Shown here: positions 20,628 to 33,868 of the stretch, in pieces
Position numbering within the stretch: position 1 is the stretch's first letter
Layout: each line of letters opens with the position of its first letter
Assembly: GCA_963693365.1 (NCBI GenBank)
Contig: CAVNZM010000005.1
Span: forward strand, 6,386,001 to 6,450,000
Reading direction: 5' to 3'
Length of the DNA stretch: 64,000 bases
From: Amoebidium appalachense
Lineage: Eukaryota; Ichthyosporea
The notes under the pieces: generated by a model
Told to the model about the DNA's origin: nothing
Database searches by the model: none
What the model saw: the letters and a program-made list of their open reading frames with translations, nothing else
Translations under genes and position numbers: made by a program

Positions 20628-21206
20628 ATGGAAAAAGGTGACTATACGACCGTGGACACTCAGTCCTTCCTGGCTAATGATGAACGCAAGCCGTTAAAGC
20701 AGAAGACACGCAGCTCGAGTGGCTCAGACGTTGCGTCTTCAAGGTCTCCCCCTCGTCCCCAGAACCAAGATTTTTCTTCTCTCTTCCTCGCCGCCACCGA
20801 TACTAAAAAGAATCGCTCAACCCGTCCTCCCCGTCGTGGTTCGCTTGAGAAAGACGTTACGGACGCGTTCCTGTCGGCTACATCGTCACGGGTGAAGAAA
20901 AACGATGTGGCACCAGATACCTCTGAAACGCCAACTACACCATACGCTCCTGCCTTCTCTTTTGAAAGTGTGCTGAGCTTTTTCCACGTTTCCCTTCTGC
21001 GTGCCTCCTCGTCCTCATCTACCGAGGAGGAGAGTGCAAAGAGCGAACGCCAGTGCACCTCCGTTTTCCTTTCCACAATCGATCGGGGTAACGGGAGAAA
21101 GTGTTTGGAGCGTGAGCACGACAACACGTCCAGCTTCCTCTCCAGTGTCGATCGTGCATATTCTCGCCACAGGGACCAACCCGAGCGCACGTGCATTAAG
21201 ATCTGA
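20628..21206 (+). CDS. Hypothetical 192-aa protein with repeated FLS boxes, intronless
   Basis: One open frame from an ATG at 20628 (MEKGDYTTVDTQSF). Five short related boxes are spaced along the protein: QSFLANDER, SSLFLAATDTKK, DAFLSATSSRVKK, SVFLSTIDRGNGRK and SSFLSSVDRAYSR. The pattern is roughly [S/A]-x-F-L-[S/A]-x-[T/V]-[D/S] followed by basic residues, and the linkers are rich in Ser, Arg and Lys. No domain, signal peptide or membrane segment is seen, and the protein is probably largely disordered with short linear motifs. The internal repeats support the plus strand over the 178-codon frame opposite, which has none. It ends 180 bases before the ZZZ3 start on the same strand. A 5' UTR intron cannot be excluded. 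Function unknown. Confidence 0.6.
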   Translation: MEKGDYTTVDTQSFLANDERKPLKQKTRSSSGSDVASSRSPPRPQNQDFSSLFLAATDTKKNRSTRPPRRGSLEKDVTDAFLSATSSRVKKNDVAPDTSETPTTPYAPAFSFESVLSFFHVSLLRASSSSSTEEESAKSERQCTSVFLSTIDRGNGRKCLEREHDNTSSFLSSVDRAYSRHRDQPERTCIKI

Positions 21207-21386
21207 GTTCAGAGCGTGATCTAGCGATTTTGAATATCGACTGTATATTCCTTGAATGGCCATGCTCCGTATTGTTAGAGTTTAACACGAAGCTTCCTAT
21301 TGTTGATTCCGCATTCTTTTTTGTACTGATACTTTTGTCTTGACTCTGTTGTATTTAGGTATATATATTACGCGCCCGGCCGGAAA

Positions 21387-22080
21387 ATGTCAGACATGAC
21401 TGAGTGGCAGGTTTCCACGGTCACGGCTGGGGAGAGCAGCAAGCAAGGTGAAGGTGCAGGTGTACGTCCGCCGTATGAGATGTTTGAAGAGTAGGTGACC
21501 TCTGTTGCATATATGGGTGGGTGGGACTGTTGTCCCCCTGGTGATTAAAGACCCCGTCTGTTGATATCTGGTGTGGTGTATCTGCCTGGTGCTTGCATGC
21601 GTGACGGTCTCAATTTACTGCGCATTCACAATCCTTTCCCCATCCCGTAGTCCTTCTCCTTACCCCTTTTCGCCACTTTTCCAGTACTGGTCCACGTCTG
21701 TCTCAGAAATTTTTCTTACAAATACGAATGCTACGTGCAACCTTTTTGGATCCAAACCCTGCACAGCACTCACCAATTTAGAGTTCTTGTGACCCTGAGG
21801 TGTTGGTGCAGCGCTCACTCCGTAGTTTTCGTAGATTTGTGCCCGTGGACTTAAAACGACAAAACTTTGCTTTTTACATGATCACTACCGAGTTGTGTCA
21901 TTTTGGAGGTCTAGGTGATTACCTTGCAGTTGTCGGAGTGCTCACTTCTGTTCACTCCTTACAATTACAATTTGTGGCCCCATTTGCCAGGAGACACCAA
22001 AGGCAAGAATTTTGTTCCGCTTTTCTCTTCTCTAACACTGCTCGGTTCCCACTTCTTGCTGCCTTGGGATGCTGCCCCCC

Positions 22081-22111
<31 letters not shown>

Positions 22112-23504
22112 AAAAAAAAAAAAAAAAGCTACAACAACCACCTCTAGCTCCTCGTGTTATGAACATGTGCATATCCGCACAGCCCCTCACCTACTTCTGT
22201 ACCCACATCAAAAACCTCAATTTTTTATCCCCCCTCCCCCCCTCTCCACTCACCGCCACGACCACTACCACCACATCATCCCCTCTCTCACACACAAATG
22301 TCCTCCTTCCGCCAACACACCATAGTCATTAACCACAGACAACCCCCCTCCCCCCCCTGGCTCTCCTCAGACACACACGCACACACATACACGCGTGCGC
22401 GCAAACACACACACACACACACACATACCTATGTATGCACACACACGCACACATCCACCCTTGCACCATTCAGACATACACACACACGCGCGCACACGCA
22501 CACACACACACACACACACTGACACACACACAAACACACGTACACATACACACACACACACATGTACAGCTACCAGGTGCTAGTACGTGTGCTCACGGGG
22601 CTCCAAGCGCAGCAGCTGCAGGCGCAACAGGACATCGATACGCTGCAGGAGATGAGAAACAGAGCACTGGCTGAACCAAAGTCGTTCGTTGCCTCCCTCG
22701 TCACCAATGTGCGTGCATTCCTCGCTATCTGTCTGTGCCTTCTGTGCATACCTATAATTACTTTTCACTCTTTGGCCCTGCTACCTATAGGTTGATTTTA
22801 CGTCTATGCAATATCCTTCCCATATCTGTTCGATCTCAAACTCCGTTTTTTCACTCATGTTGAATCTGTCTTATCTGTTCAAGCTGAAATTCTATTTTTT
22901 TTACACCCCCCTTTCCTGCTTTCTGTTCTTCTTCGCTCTGATGTTTGCCCTGATGTTCATATCACTGTCATTCTCAGACTCCCACCCCCACCACCATCTC
23001 TCTCGCTTTTCTATCTCTCTACCCCCCCCCCCCCCCCCCCCCCCTTTCCCTCTGTTTGTTGTCCGTCATGAATTTGGACTTCGTACTCCGTAATGGTTTT
23101 TGGACACCCCCCCCCCCCCCCCCCCCCCTCCCCCCCCCCCCCCCCGCCCCTCACCACCACCACCGCCACCCCCCCCTTCTCTCTTCCCCCCTTCCTCTCT
23201 TTTATTTTCTTGGTGTCTTGTGTTTGCGTGTCATGAACACGTTGATTCAAGCTTTGAGTTATCTCTTGTTACTGTGTAACAGTGTAATGTGTTCGCCTGC
23301 GCACTTTGTCTTGGGAATGCATAACACACATTGTTCGAATTTGTTGCGTGCAGTGTCTTTCCTCGCCTTCCTTCGGTTTCCCTTTTGCCGTTTTCTATAT
23401 TAATTATTATTTTATATTTTTTCCGGCAGCCTCCTGTGTTTCCCGAGCGCCAAAAGGTTATCGACATCCCGGATGTGGATTTCTCAAAATATCAGAGTAA
23501 CCCC

Positions 23505-23535
<31 letters not shown>

Positions 23536-23689
23536 AAAAAAAAAAAAAAAACAAAAAAAACAACAAAAACACACAAGTACACACACACAGCTCCCTCCCT
23601 TTCTCCCTCCTAGAAGATACAACAACAAGAAGAACAACACTACTAGAAGAAATTCTGCCAAGTAATGGCAGTGGGCCTTCTAAAAAATT

Positions 23690-23725
<36 letters not shown>

Positions 23726-23955
23726 ACGCCTCTTTAACCCATGTCCCTTTTCTTTACAGCCCCCTTTTCTTGGTTGGCCAAATTTGTCTCCCATGTCTGT
23801 TTTTGGCGGCTAACTCTTGGCCCACAGATGCACGAGGCACGCCATATCCGGACCCAGTAGCTCTTCTCAGCACACAATCTCAGAGGTTACCCCCTCCTCC
23901 CCCTCCCCCTCCCCCTCCCCCCCACGCCCACCGCACACACACACACCCCCACACA

Positions 23956-24001
<46 letters not shown>

Positions 24002-24147
24002 ATTTCCACCAACAATCTCCCCCCCCCCCCCCCCCCCCTCCCCTGCCCCCCGGCCCCTCTTTCTTCCCTCCCTCCTGGCGTGTGCTTTGCACTCTGCAGT
24101 GTAAATTGTGCGTCATGAGTTTACCCCGTGCTCTGTTCACATATTCC

Positions 24148-24182
<35 letters not shown>

Positions 24183-25494
24183 CCCAAATCTAACTGTTTA
24201 CAGATGCACTCCGAGGCCTATCTCCTGCATAGTCACGGGCATTACAGGCATGGACACATGCACATGTATACATGCAAACATGTCTGTGTATGCACGTATA
24301 CATATAACAAACGGCTTCTGTACCACTCAATTTATATCTCCTATACCACTATTTCTATACAGAGTATGCAATATGCAACTAAATGCACGTGCCCAATAGG
24401 CATTTAGATAGTCATGCTGAAATTTCGCCATCTCCCCCCAGCCACCGGCACCTATTCAGCAACAGACCCCCCTCCCCGGTCGATTCAAGTGTGCCGAATT
24501 CCCCCGTCTCCACCACCGCACCCTCCGGACAAGAGTCTAAGCCCACAGTAAAGGTAAGGAAAGTTCAAACCTCCCGATAATAGACCCCCTCCTGATTGAA
24601 AATTGTGGCGGGCCTGCGCATGTAGATAGATGTATGTGCTGGTGAAGTGGATGGATTGATTGTATCTTCAGAGTTAGTATTGAGATTTTTAAGTGCTCGT
24701 GTGTGAAAATGATAAAGAAGTATGCATGTGTTTACAAAATATCTGATTTTTTTTGTTTTGGTGCTTGGTGGTGTGCACCATGCAAACATCAAATCTTCCC
24801 CCTTCGTTTTTTCCCAGCACCATACCCCCCCCCCCCCCCCCCCCCCCCCCCCTTCTTCACTCAACTCCACACCCTCCCTCTCCTCCAAAAAAAAATTAAC
24901 ACACATGTCCTGCGTCCCTCCCCCCTCCCCCCTTCCCCCCCCCCCTCCCTTGCTCCCTCCCTCCCACAATACACACACATGCGCGCGTGCGCGCGCACAA
25001 ACAGACACACACACACACACACATACACATAAACAAACAAAAATCCACTTTAAATTCATCGCCTTCCCCCCAGGTGGTACGTGGGAGGATAGCCGATGAG
25101 AGCAAGCCAGAACGATTCAATCTGCCCTGGACACCAGAGGAACACGTACAAGCCCCCCCCCCCAAGCCCCGTCTCCTGAGTTCCTATCTATATTTTTCTT
25201 GCTTCTGCTTACTGCTGCAACTTTAACCCCCGGCCTTTCCCACTGCCCTTGCCTGCATAAGCAACCCTGCTCGTCTCTGATCAAGACGGGTGACCTACTC
25301 ATGTTCAAGTGAAACAGTATCTGAGTTGGGTTTCGTTAACGAGGGGAATAGGTCGAAACTCGGGTACTGTGGATGACGTGGGCCCCCCCTGAGGATGGGC
25401 TCTGCTTATTATGCATACTCTTTATGTATGGCTTGCATTCTGCATCGTGTTATCCGTTTGTTCTTGTGTACTTCGTACTTTTTGACGCATTCAA

Positions 25495-25538
<44 letters not shown>

Positions 25539-25781
25539 ACACACACACACACGCACACACGCACACACACGCAAGCAAACAAAATCACACAATCACACAC
25601 CACCCAACCCTCTCTCTCATCCTCCCTCGGGTTTTTGTGGCTAACTTGGGCCTTCCCTGAGGATAGTCTCTACTTATGATGCATACTACTTATGTGTACA
25701 TCGACCTTGCACTGTGTTGTTCTTCGTGAGTGTGTACTTCGTACGCTGTAATGCATTCAATCCCTTCCCCCCATCCTCCCC

Positions 25782-25874
<93 letters not shown>

Positions 25875-26233
25875 CGCGGGGCGCGCACACACACACACAC
25901 CTGTTCACCCGCCCCTTCTTTCCTCAATTCATGGAAATAACAGTATTCACGTCTCCCTCAATCATACTGTCACAGAGGGGTTTGTAGCCAAACTTATCAT
26001 CTTTTGATTCAAACAATTTCCGTTTCCATTATAACCCTGTTCTCCCCCAACCACCACCATCACCACCTCACCAACTACACCTACGAGCACACACATTTTC
26101 CTGAATTATTCAACCCTGAACTGTGCGTCTTGCCTCCTCTCCTGCCGAAATCCGTGCCTGACACAGGAACACACACACACACACACACACACATGCTCGA
26201 GCGTATACACACACGTACGTGCATACACGTACA

Positions 26234-26298
<65 letters not shown>

Positions 26299-26795
26299 CC
26301 GAACACACACACGTACAGGCACGGCTTGTGGAGCTGCTAGACGTCTACCCGGAGGAGGAGGTTGCAGCCCAGAGATGGGAAAAGATCAGCAAGGCTTTAG
26401 GCGACCGCACACCAAAGCAGGTGTGTGTCCTAAATTCCTATGAGCCTTCCCTTTTAATGTCTAAAACGATACGATCGAACACCTTTTCTTGTAAATCTCT
26501 GAATCGATACGAACGATACGGTCAGCGCAAAAAAATCCCAATGAAGTTTCGGTGAAACATTGTCGCATGCATGAACGAATGCATCCAATATCTGAAGTAT
26601 TTTTGGTGCCTTTGGTGTTTTTTCGTAAGTGTACACGGTTGCGTTTCTGTTGGAACGCGTCATAAGTGTACGATTGTGTAAGTGAACACGGGTTGTTTCA
26701 AGCAATAACACGTGCATTTTGATAATAAACAAACTGTCTGCATTGGGTATGACGGTACAAATTTGTTGACACAGACGCCTGGATTTCCCCCTTCC

Positions 26796-26892
<97 letters not shown>

Positions 26893-26984
26893 TGCCAGCC
26901 GCACCCAAAAGTACTTCATTAAACTTGCTAAGGCCGGCCTACCAGTCCCGGGCCGAATGCCAAATCTTAGTGCCGTATGCAATC

Positions 26985-27030
<46 letters not shown>

Positions 27031-27384
27031 GGCAAAAAAAAAAAGAAAGAAAAGAAAAGAAAGAAAGAGAAAGAAAGAAAGAAAGGAAAGGAAAAGAAAG
27101 GAAAAAGGAGAAGAAAGAACGAAAGAAAAAAATGAAAGGAAGGAAAGACAAAAACATAAGAAAAAATAGGATATCGGATGATAATAAGTAAGAAAGCAAG
27201 TAGCGGCACAAGAAAGTGAACGGGAAAAGGAAAACACTTTCACCATCAACACAAACACACACGTACCACTCAGCTGCTTTTTATCAAATGGCAAAAAAGA
27301 GAGGCGGGAAGGATGTGTGTTTGTGTGTGTGAGTGTATGTGTGCATGTGTGTGTTTAGTTCCTCTTGTAGCACGCAGGGCGCGC

Positions 27385-27424
<40 letters not shown>

Positions 27425-27471
27425 GTGATATCACGTTGCTGTTAGGTCTTTTATTGTCCCCCCCCCCCCCC

Positions 27472-27509
<38 letters not shown>

Positions 27510-27683
27510 CGCTCACCCTTTCAACCCTTCGACCCCGGCACCACCTTCACCTAACACACACGCACACCCACAGACACACACACACCACCACCACCACATG
27601 TCCCCACCCTCCACCACCCTTTTTGCTCACACTCATAGTGTCTATGCCTGAAACTTTTGCTGACTCTGAAACGTTTGCTGACT

Positions 27684-27719
<36 letters not shown>

Positions 27720-27796
27720 TGCAGTACATTAAACCCCAAAACAAGAAGGGGGGTCGTCGGCCAGGAAGACCCCTTGGGTATGTTGTCAATCATAGC

Positions 27797-27827
<31 letters not shown>

Positions 27828-27982
27828 TCTGTGTGATGGTTTTTGGGCCCCCAGAGGATAGGCTCTACTTATTATGCAGACTCTCTTTATGTGCACTTCT
27901 CTATAACACAATCCCCCCTCACCTCCACCCCCGTTTTCCCAGAACCACCGCTCTCTCTCGCTTTTCCCTTAACATACACGCG

Positions 27983-28065
<83 letters not shown>

Positions 28066-29039
28066 ACTCTATCCACCTCTTCACCCATCTCTTCCCCAAA
28101 GTCACCCCCACTACCGTTGAAACTCACAAACAGCCCCCCTCCCCCTCCTCCTCCTCCTCCTCCCCCTCCCCCCTCTTGCCTGGATTATTTGATTACAACT
28201 CACTAGAACTACATTTCATGGTTGTTTGCTGACCAACACCCGTATTTGATTATGAAAGGAACTGAACGACTTTGTCGACCTTTCCCAATGACATGCTTCC
28301 CTCCCTCCCTCCCTCCCTCCCTCCCTCCCTCCCTCCCCTCCCCTCCCTCCCTCCCCCCCCCTCCCTCCCTCCCTCCCTCCCCTCCCTCCCTCCCTCCCTC
28401 CCTCCCTCCCTCCCTCCCTCCCTCCCTCCCTCCCTCCCTCCCTCCCTCCCTCCCTCCCTCCCTCCCTCCCTCCCTCCCCCCTCCCCCCCTCCCCTCCCTC
28501 CCTCCCTCCCTCCCTCCCTCCCTCCCTCCCTCCCTCCCTCCCCTCCCTCCCGACGGCGATTCTTACTTAAATAAATAGACATACCAGACGGTATAAAGCA
28601 ATCAATGCGCACGAATTAGTTTTAACGACTATGTCGGCATTTCTCGAGCGTGACATCGTCATGACGTTATATTTTCACCATATTCCTCGTTTCCTAAAAA
28701 CAGTCAATCTACATGTGGTGTCGTGACATAGATCATTGACATTCTCAATGACGTTATTATCAGATCAGTGACATCATAAATAACGACATTGTGTTCATGT
28801 AAGCGACGTCATAATCGAGAACGGCCGACGTAGGCCCTGAACTGACGCTTTTTCACCTGCACAGGACAACGTCATTTGACAAGCCGACAGTGTACATGTC
28901 TGATGATGAGGGAGGGGAGGTGGAGGATGTGGATCCAGAGTTGAGAAACAGCGCTGAGTACAGGGTGGGTATTCCGGCGTGTGGCAGGCACACTTAGAAG
29001 AATACATGCAGAAAAAAGCAAGAAAGCACGTGTGCACAG

Positions 29040-29105
<66 letters not shown>

Positions 29106-29228
29106 GCACACACACACACATACCATATGCACGGATATACTCGCACACGTGAAACCCACTTATGCAAACACATCCACATGCACACACGTGTGTGCGTGCC
29201 CCCCCCCCCCCCCTCCCCCCCCGGCCAA

Positions 29229-29283
<55 letters not shown>

Positions 29284-29448
29284 GAGTACAAATGTATATT
29301 CAGAATTTGTTATGCTTGGTAACAGCCTAAGTACACATTCACCATCTGTGGGTGAGCGCGCATGAATGCACACAAACACATGTGCATACGTATGCAAATA
29401 GACACACCCACACCCAACTCGCCCAAGCTCACCCACTACATGTCTCTC

Positions 29449-29480
<32 letters not shown>

Positions 29481-29506
29481 ACACGTGCAAGCACGCGCGC
29501 GCGTGT

Positions 29507-29572
<66 letters not shown>

Positions 29573-30154
29573 GCGCTGATAGTATCGTGGGTTTCCCTAG
29601 TGGTTTACTAGCACAGTGGTCTCTTCAATGGCGTGGTAATCGGTTCCTGATGTTTCCTAGACGGTGGTGCGCTAGTGGGTCACACCCTTGGTGCCGTAGC
29701 TGTGTGGGCCGGTGTATTGTGTTCCCATTTGTTCCGTTAGCCACTCAGGCCTCTTTTTCTTCCACACTCCTCACCCACCTATCCACTTCTCGTCACCCTG
29801 CACAACACTTTACCATCATTGACTTCCTTCTTAACACGGGTGATTTTCTCACTGCCCAACTTTGTTTCCAATACCTGCGCGCTCACGTCACACACGTAAT
29901 ACAACCACCCTCCCAACCTGGTTAATTAGCTCCTTTTCTTTCTTCCTTTCTTTCTTTTTCTCTCCCTTTTTTTTTTGTGTGTGTGTGTTGTCATAGATAC
30001 TGTGTCTGTAAGGTGTGTGACTTTAGCGGTGGTGGCCGTGTAATAGGTACCATTATTAAGGGGTGGCTCTCGTCTGTATTATGATGTACATATATCATGC
30101 ATATGGGGCACATGTTGTGTTTCCGGATTGGCCGGAGGGAGCGGCCAATAATGA

Positions 30155-30208
<54 letters not shown>

Positions 30209-30318
30209 ACAGGAGCTGCTACGCCTCACCAAACTTCGTGAGCGCAAACGACGTGAGCAAGTTCTGTCCGGAGAGATTGTCCACGAGGGATACAGAGTAA
30301 ACCCCCCCCCCCCCCCCC

Positions 30319-30383
<65 letters not shown>

Positions 30384-30990
30384 CCCTCCCCACCTCCCCA
30401 CCTACCTCCAAACTCCCATCACGCCTCTCCCTCCCTCCGTGTCCATTTTGCTATCCCCCCCCCCCCCCCCCCCCCCCCCCTCCCCCCCCCCCCCCCCTCC
30501 TCCTCCTCCTCCTCCTCTTCCACCTTCTCCTCCTTTCTCTTCCTCTTTCTTTGTCTCTGTTTGCTGTCTTCTCTGTCTCTGTGTGTTTGCAGTGTAACGG
30601 GTAAACCCCGAGTTTCACATCTCCACTTCCTTTTTTGAACTTTCAACCGTGCACTATGATTTACAGTATCAACGGGCTAACTCGCCGCACACCTATATTG
30701 TCATACATTTATTCTTATATTAGCCGTGCATCCTGGCTTGCAATGTAAAAACGCCAACCAAAAAAGGCCAACCAATCGTCCATATACATTTAGCAATTAA
30801 AAATTTAAACTTTTAACGTTGGCATGTGATTTGCAGTGTGACGGGTGCAGCATGGAGCCCATCATAGGTGTACGGTGGGCCTGCACACAGTGTCTCGACT
30901 ATGACAGTGTGGATTTGTGTGCTGCATGCCACGACAGTGGCTGGGAGAATGGTAATATCCCCTTCCCCCCCCCCCCCCCCCCCCCCCCCC

Positions 30991-31026
<36 letters not shown>

Positions 31027-31104
31027 TGTGGAGAGGGCTGGGCTTGGATTAGATTCCTTTTATTTTGTGTGTGGACGCCGGTCGAAGCTTTTTGTGTGGG
31101 TGGG

Positions 31105-31143
<39 letters not shown>

Positions 31144-31422
31144 TCAACACCCCAACCCAGGAGTATATGACCGTGTTTCCGAACAGGGCAAGTGGGAGTG
31201 ATGACTAATACTTTCGTTCTTCTTGCGTGTGAATAAAATAACTTGTCGAAAAAAAAACATTGGGAAAAGCATGCACCTGATCTTGGTCCAATCACAGAGC
31301 TGCACCGCACGCATCACGTGATGGACCGTCACGTGACCCCCGAGGCACCCTACTATGTCGATGACGACTACACGTCCTTCAACGAGCAGAAGGGGGAGTA
31401 CAACTACTTGGACCCCGTACGT

Positions 31423-31465
<43 letters not shown>

Positions 31466-31546
31466 ACCCACCCACCCACCCACCCACCCCCCCCCCCCCT
31501 GCTCCCACTCACATACGGAAGCAACATTCATTTCATAGCACTTCTT

Positions 31547-31624
<78 letters not shown>

Positions 31625-32122
31625 CCCTCCCCCCCCCCCCCCCCCCCTCTTCCCCCCCTCCCACAACCACCACCCCCTCGCCCTCACGCTCCCCCTCCCT
31701 TCCCCCCCCCCCCCCCCTCCCCCTCCCCCCCCCCCCCCCCCCCCCTTTCCCTCCTCCTGTTCGACCCCCCGTCACTCCCGACACACCCTCGCCCCTGAAA
31801 CCCCCCGTCCCATCCATCCCCTCCCCCCTTCTCTCCTCGTTGTATTCGCTTTTTTCATTCTTGATTGCATTGTCCATCATAATTTTTTTTTTCGTACTGT
31901 GAATCTTGTTGCCCTCTTCCCCAACCCCCTCCCCTTCCCCCCGCCCCTGGCCTGGCGGTCCTTCCCCTCCTCCTCCTCCACCTTACTCCGCTATCAACGC
32001 ACCCTCCTCCCATAAGGATTCATGTCCTTCCCCTCCCCCACATTGCATGCTCTTGAATTTGCTTTTGTGTATCTGCTATGCGATGTCGAATTGATGTTAT
32101 ACTTCGTGCTGTGTATTAATAA

Positions 32123-32176
<54 letters not shown>

Positions 32177-32267
32177 CCCGCCCGCCCGCCCGTCCATTCT
32201 TTCCTCCGGTCATGCTTTGGCGTTTTCTGCATGTTTTGCATGCATACCAGCATGTTTTCTATCTTTT

Positions 32268-32319
<52 letters not shown>

Positions 32320-32354
32320 TGTTTTTTTTTTTTGTTTTTGTTTTTTTCCCTGGT

Positions 32355-32394
<40 letters not shown>

Positions 32395-32471
32395 ATACGT
32401 TTGCACACTGGGATTGATTCTGATATATGCCTCTATGCCCGCAGAATTTCCGCCCTGGGGCGCAGTATTGA
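21387..32471 (+). CDS. ZZZ3: ZZZ3-like ATAC complex subunit (SANT/Myb plus ZZ zinc finger), 14 exons, 411 aa
   Basis: Exons 21387-21490, 22570-22708, 23430-23496, 23828-23885, 24442-24553, 25074-25145, 26319-26420, 26891-26974, 27725-27777, 28865-28964, 30213-30296, 30837-30951, 31298-31416 and 32445-32471 join in phase to 1,236 nt. In animals ZZZ3 is the histone-H3-reading subunit of the ATAC acetyltransferase complex. The order fits: an N-terminal helix ([20 protein letters not shown]), the pre-Myb [18 protein letters not shown], a SANT/Myb domain at about 175-230 ([37 protein letters not shown]), an AT-hook-like RRPGRP near 257-262, the basic helix [15 protein letters not shown] and a C-terminal ZZ finger. 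The ZZ cysteines are 326, 329, 341, 344, 353 and 356, with His366-375 in the next exon. It is shorter than animal ZZZ3. Exons 4 and 5 are low-complexity and least certain; the others are firm. Confidence 0.9.
25164..25527 (+). mobile_element. Young copy of a poly(C)-tailed dispersed repeat, in ZZZ3 intron 6
   Basis: A 332-bp body (25164-25495) runs from AAGCCCCGTCTCCTGAG to GACGCATTCAAA and is followed by about 31 C residues. An almost identical inverted copy lies at 42123-41792; by eye I find one substitution. The body has no long open frame. No target-site duplication is evident, though the flanking homopolymers would hide one. The uniform 3' C tract in both copies suggests it belongs to the element. 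Confidence 0.8.
25640..25798 (+). repeat. Diverged copy of the poly(C)-tailed repeat
   Basis: It shares CCCTGAGGATAG, CTACTTATGATGCATACT, TGTGTTGTTCTTCGTGA and TACTTCGTACGCTGTAATGC with the 25164 copy and ends in a C tract followed by (CA)n. It lies only about 110 bases downstream of the young copy. Confidence 0.7.
25799..25873 (+). repeat. (CA)n array in ZZZ3 intron 6
   Basis: About 37 CA units immediately after a poly(C) tract. Confidence 0.9.
26801..26889 (+). repeat. (CA)n array ending at the exon 8 acceptor of ZZZ3
   Basis: About 44 CA units whose final CAG supplies the acceptor at 26890. There is no other pyrimidine tract near the splice site apart from CCCCCTTCCCCC before the array. 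Confidence 0.92.
28297..28551 (+). repeat. (CCCT)n tetranucleotide array in ZZZ3 intron 9
   Basis: About 250 bases of CTCC repeats with a few C-run interruptions. One strand is entirely pyrimidine. Confidence 0.95.
30575..30860 (+). repeat. Reiterated acceptor and exon start of the ZZ-finger exon of ZZZ3
   Basis: The real exon 12 starts after GATTTGCAG at 30836 with TGTGACGGGTGCAGC. Decayed relatives lie at 30591 (TTTGCAG then TGTAACGGGTAAACC) and 30666 (GATTTACAG then TATCAACGGGCTAAC). The sequence just before the second copy, AACTTTCAACCGTGCACTAT, also matches the real one, AACTTTTAACGTTGGCATGT. The two upstream copies would put a stop codon or frame change into the ZZ finger. Confidence 0.72.
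31556..31620 (+). repeat. (CT)n array in ZZZ3 intron 13
   Basis: About 32 CT units followed by a long C-rich stretch to about 31800. Confidence 0.92.
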
Positions 32472-33357
32472 AGGGCTAGACCGTCAACGTGGTAATGCTG
32501 CAGCCGTGATTATCTTCCAATCAAAACGAGTTGGCTGCTATAAGGGCATGTTGGAGAACCCGCCAGTATATCCATCCATTGTTTCGGTTTAGTGCCGATT
32601 TCCCGAAAAAAGTATACCGGTTGTAGGACAACTCATCATCGTGTATGTAATTGTGGTGGCGGTGGGTACCGTGCAATAGTTGCTCTTGTGTGCCTTGTGT
32701 GAGTATTGATTTTGGGTTGGTAAGTGTTGCACTTCTGCTATTGCGAACTTTGAAATCAGGGTGTATTTTGGTTTTTGTTTCCTGTTTTTTTGTTTCTGTT
32801 TGTTAAGATTGCATGGGACTTACATATTGAAAAGTAATGAGTCCGAAGGGCCGGTAGTAATTGGTTGCTAGGTGAATGCAATGGCACGAATGTTTGAAAT
32901 GTTCAATTTGTGATTTTTTTAGACGGACAGATACGGATAGACAAAGCACACGCACGCAGACCCATGTGTTCGTATTCGAGGACACACACACACACACACG
33001 CGCGCGTGCGCCACATAAAGGTTATCATAAAACTTAATTCGGACTTCACCGTGTGACACGTCGTACACACTGGCACACACACACACACACACACAGTGAC
33101 ACACACACACACACAGTGACACACACACACAACCTGCACGCCCAACACTCCGCGCTGTCACTAACATACACGTAGTAAGCTTGCGACGGTTAATCTTCAA
33201 ACCATGGTAAAAGAGTAACCAATAAAAGATGGTGTCGGCTGGGCAAAGGATGGAAAACAGCAGCTGTTGCTGTTACTGACTCTCCGAGTCATAACCACTC
33301 ACCTGTGCGTGTGTGGCGCACACATTCCACGCTCGCGCGTGCGCATACATAAGCACA

Positions 33358-33424
<67 letters not shown>

Positions 33425-33837
33425 ACCACCACCACCACCACCAAACAAACGGAAAAAAAAAACGAAAACGGACCACCCGGCCACCGGCCCATATAAAAGG
33501 CTCAGCCCACCAACCCCACGGTGACAACAAAAAAAGCACATATAGATACGCGGGTACATCCCAACCTATCATAGCACAGTATACGTAATACACACATCCA
33601 TTCACAAGAATGCCGGGAACTCACGCCAAAAACAAAAACGGATAAGGAGCCGGAATTCCGCGAAAAGAACTGTAATATGTTTGGCCCTGTTGCATCATGG
33701 TCTGATGATGATGCCCCGATTTATGTTTGGAGACTCACGAAAGAATCGGATATTGATGCTCGAATATTGAAGTGGAAGCCGTGGTCACGGGCTCAAATGG
33801 CCTCGTCAATTTACCTGTTATTTTTTTTTTTTTTTTT

Positions 33838-33868
<31 letters not shown>

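Noticed and set aside
20660-21196. 178-codon frame opposite the FLS-box gene
   Set aside because: It lacks internal repeats or domains, and the plus-strand frame shows five related boxes. Both cannot readily be real; the plus strand is favoured.
22380-22560. CRISPR-like regular repeats
   Set aside because: The regularity is dinucleotide microsatellite; there are no spacers and the genome is eukaryotic.
24202-24229. Possible ZZZ3 exon after TTTACAG at 24201
   Set aside because: It would break the phase between exons 4 and 5, which join cleanly without it.
28250-28612. Ser-Leu-Pro-Pro repeat protein
   Set aside because: Translation of the (CCCT)n array inside ZZZ3 intron 9.
33492-33499. TATA box of a plus-strand gene
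   Set aside because: The motif is good, but no coding sequence recognisable as a gene follows within 1 kb.
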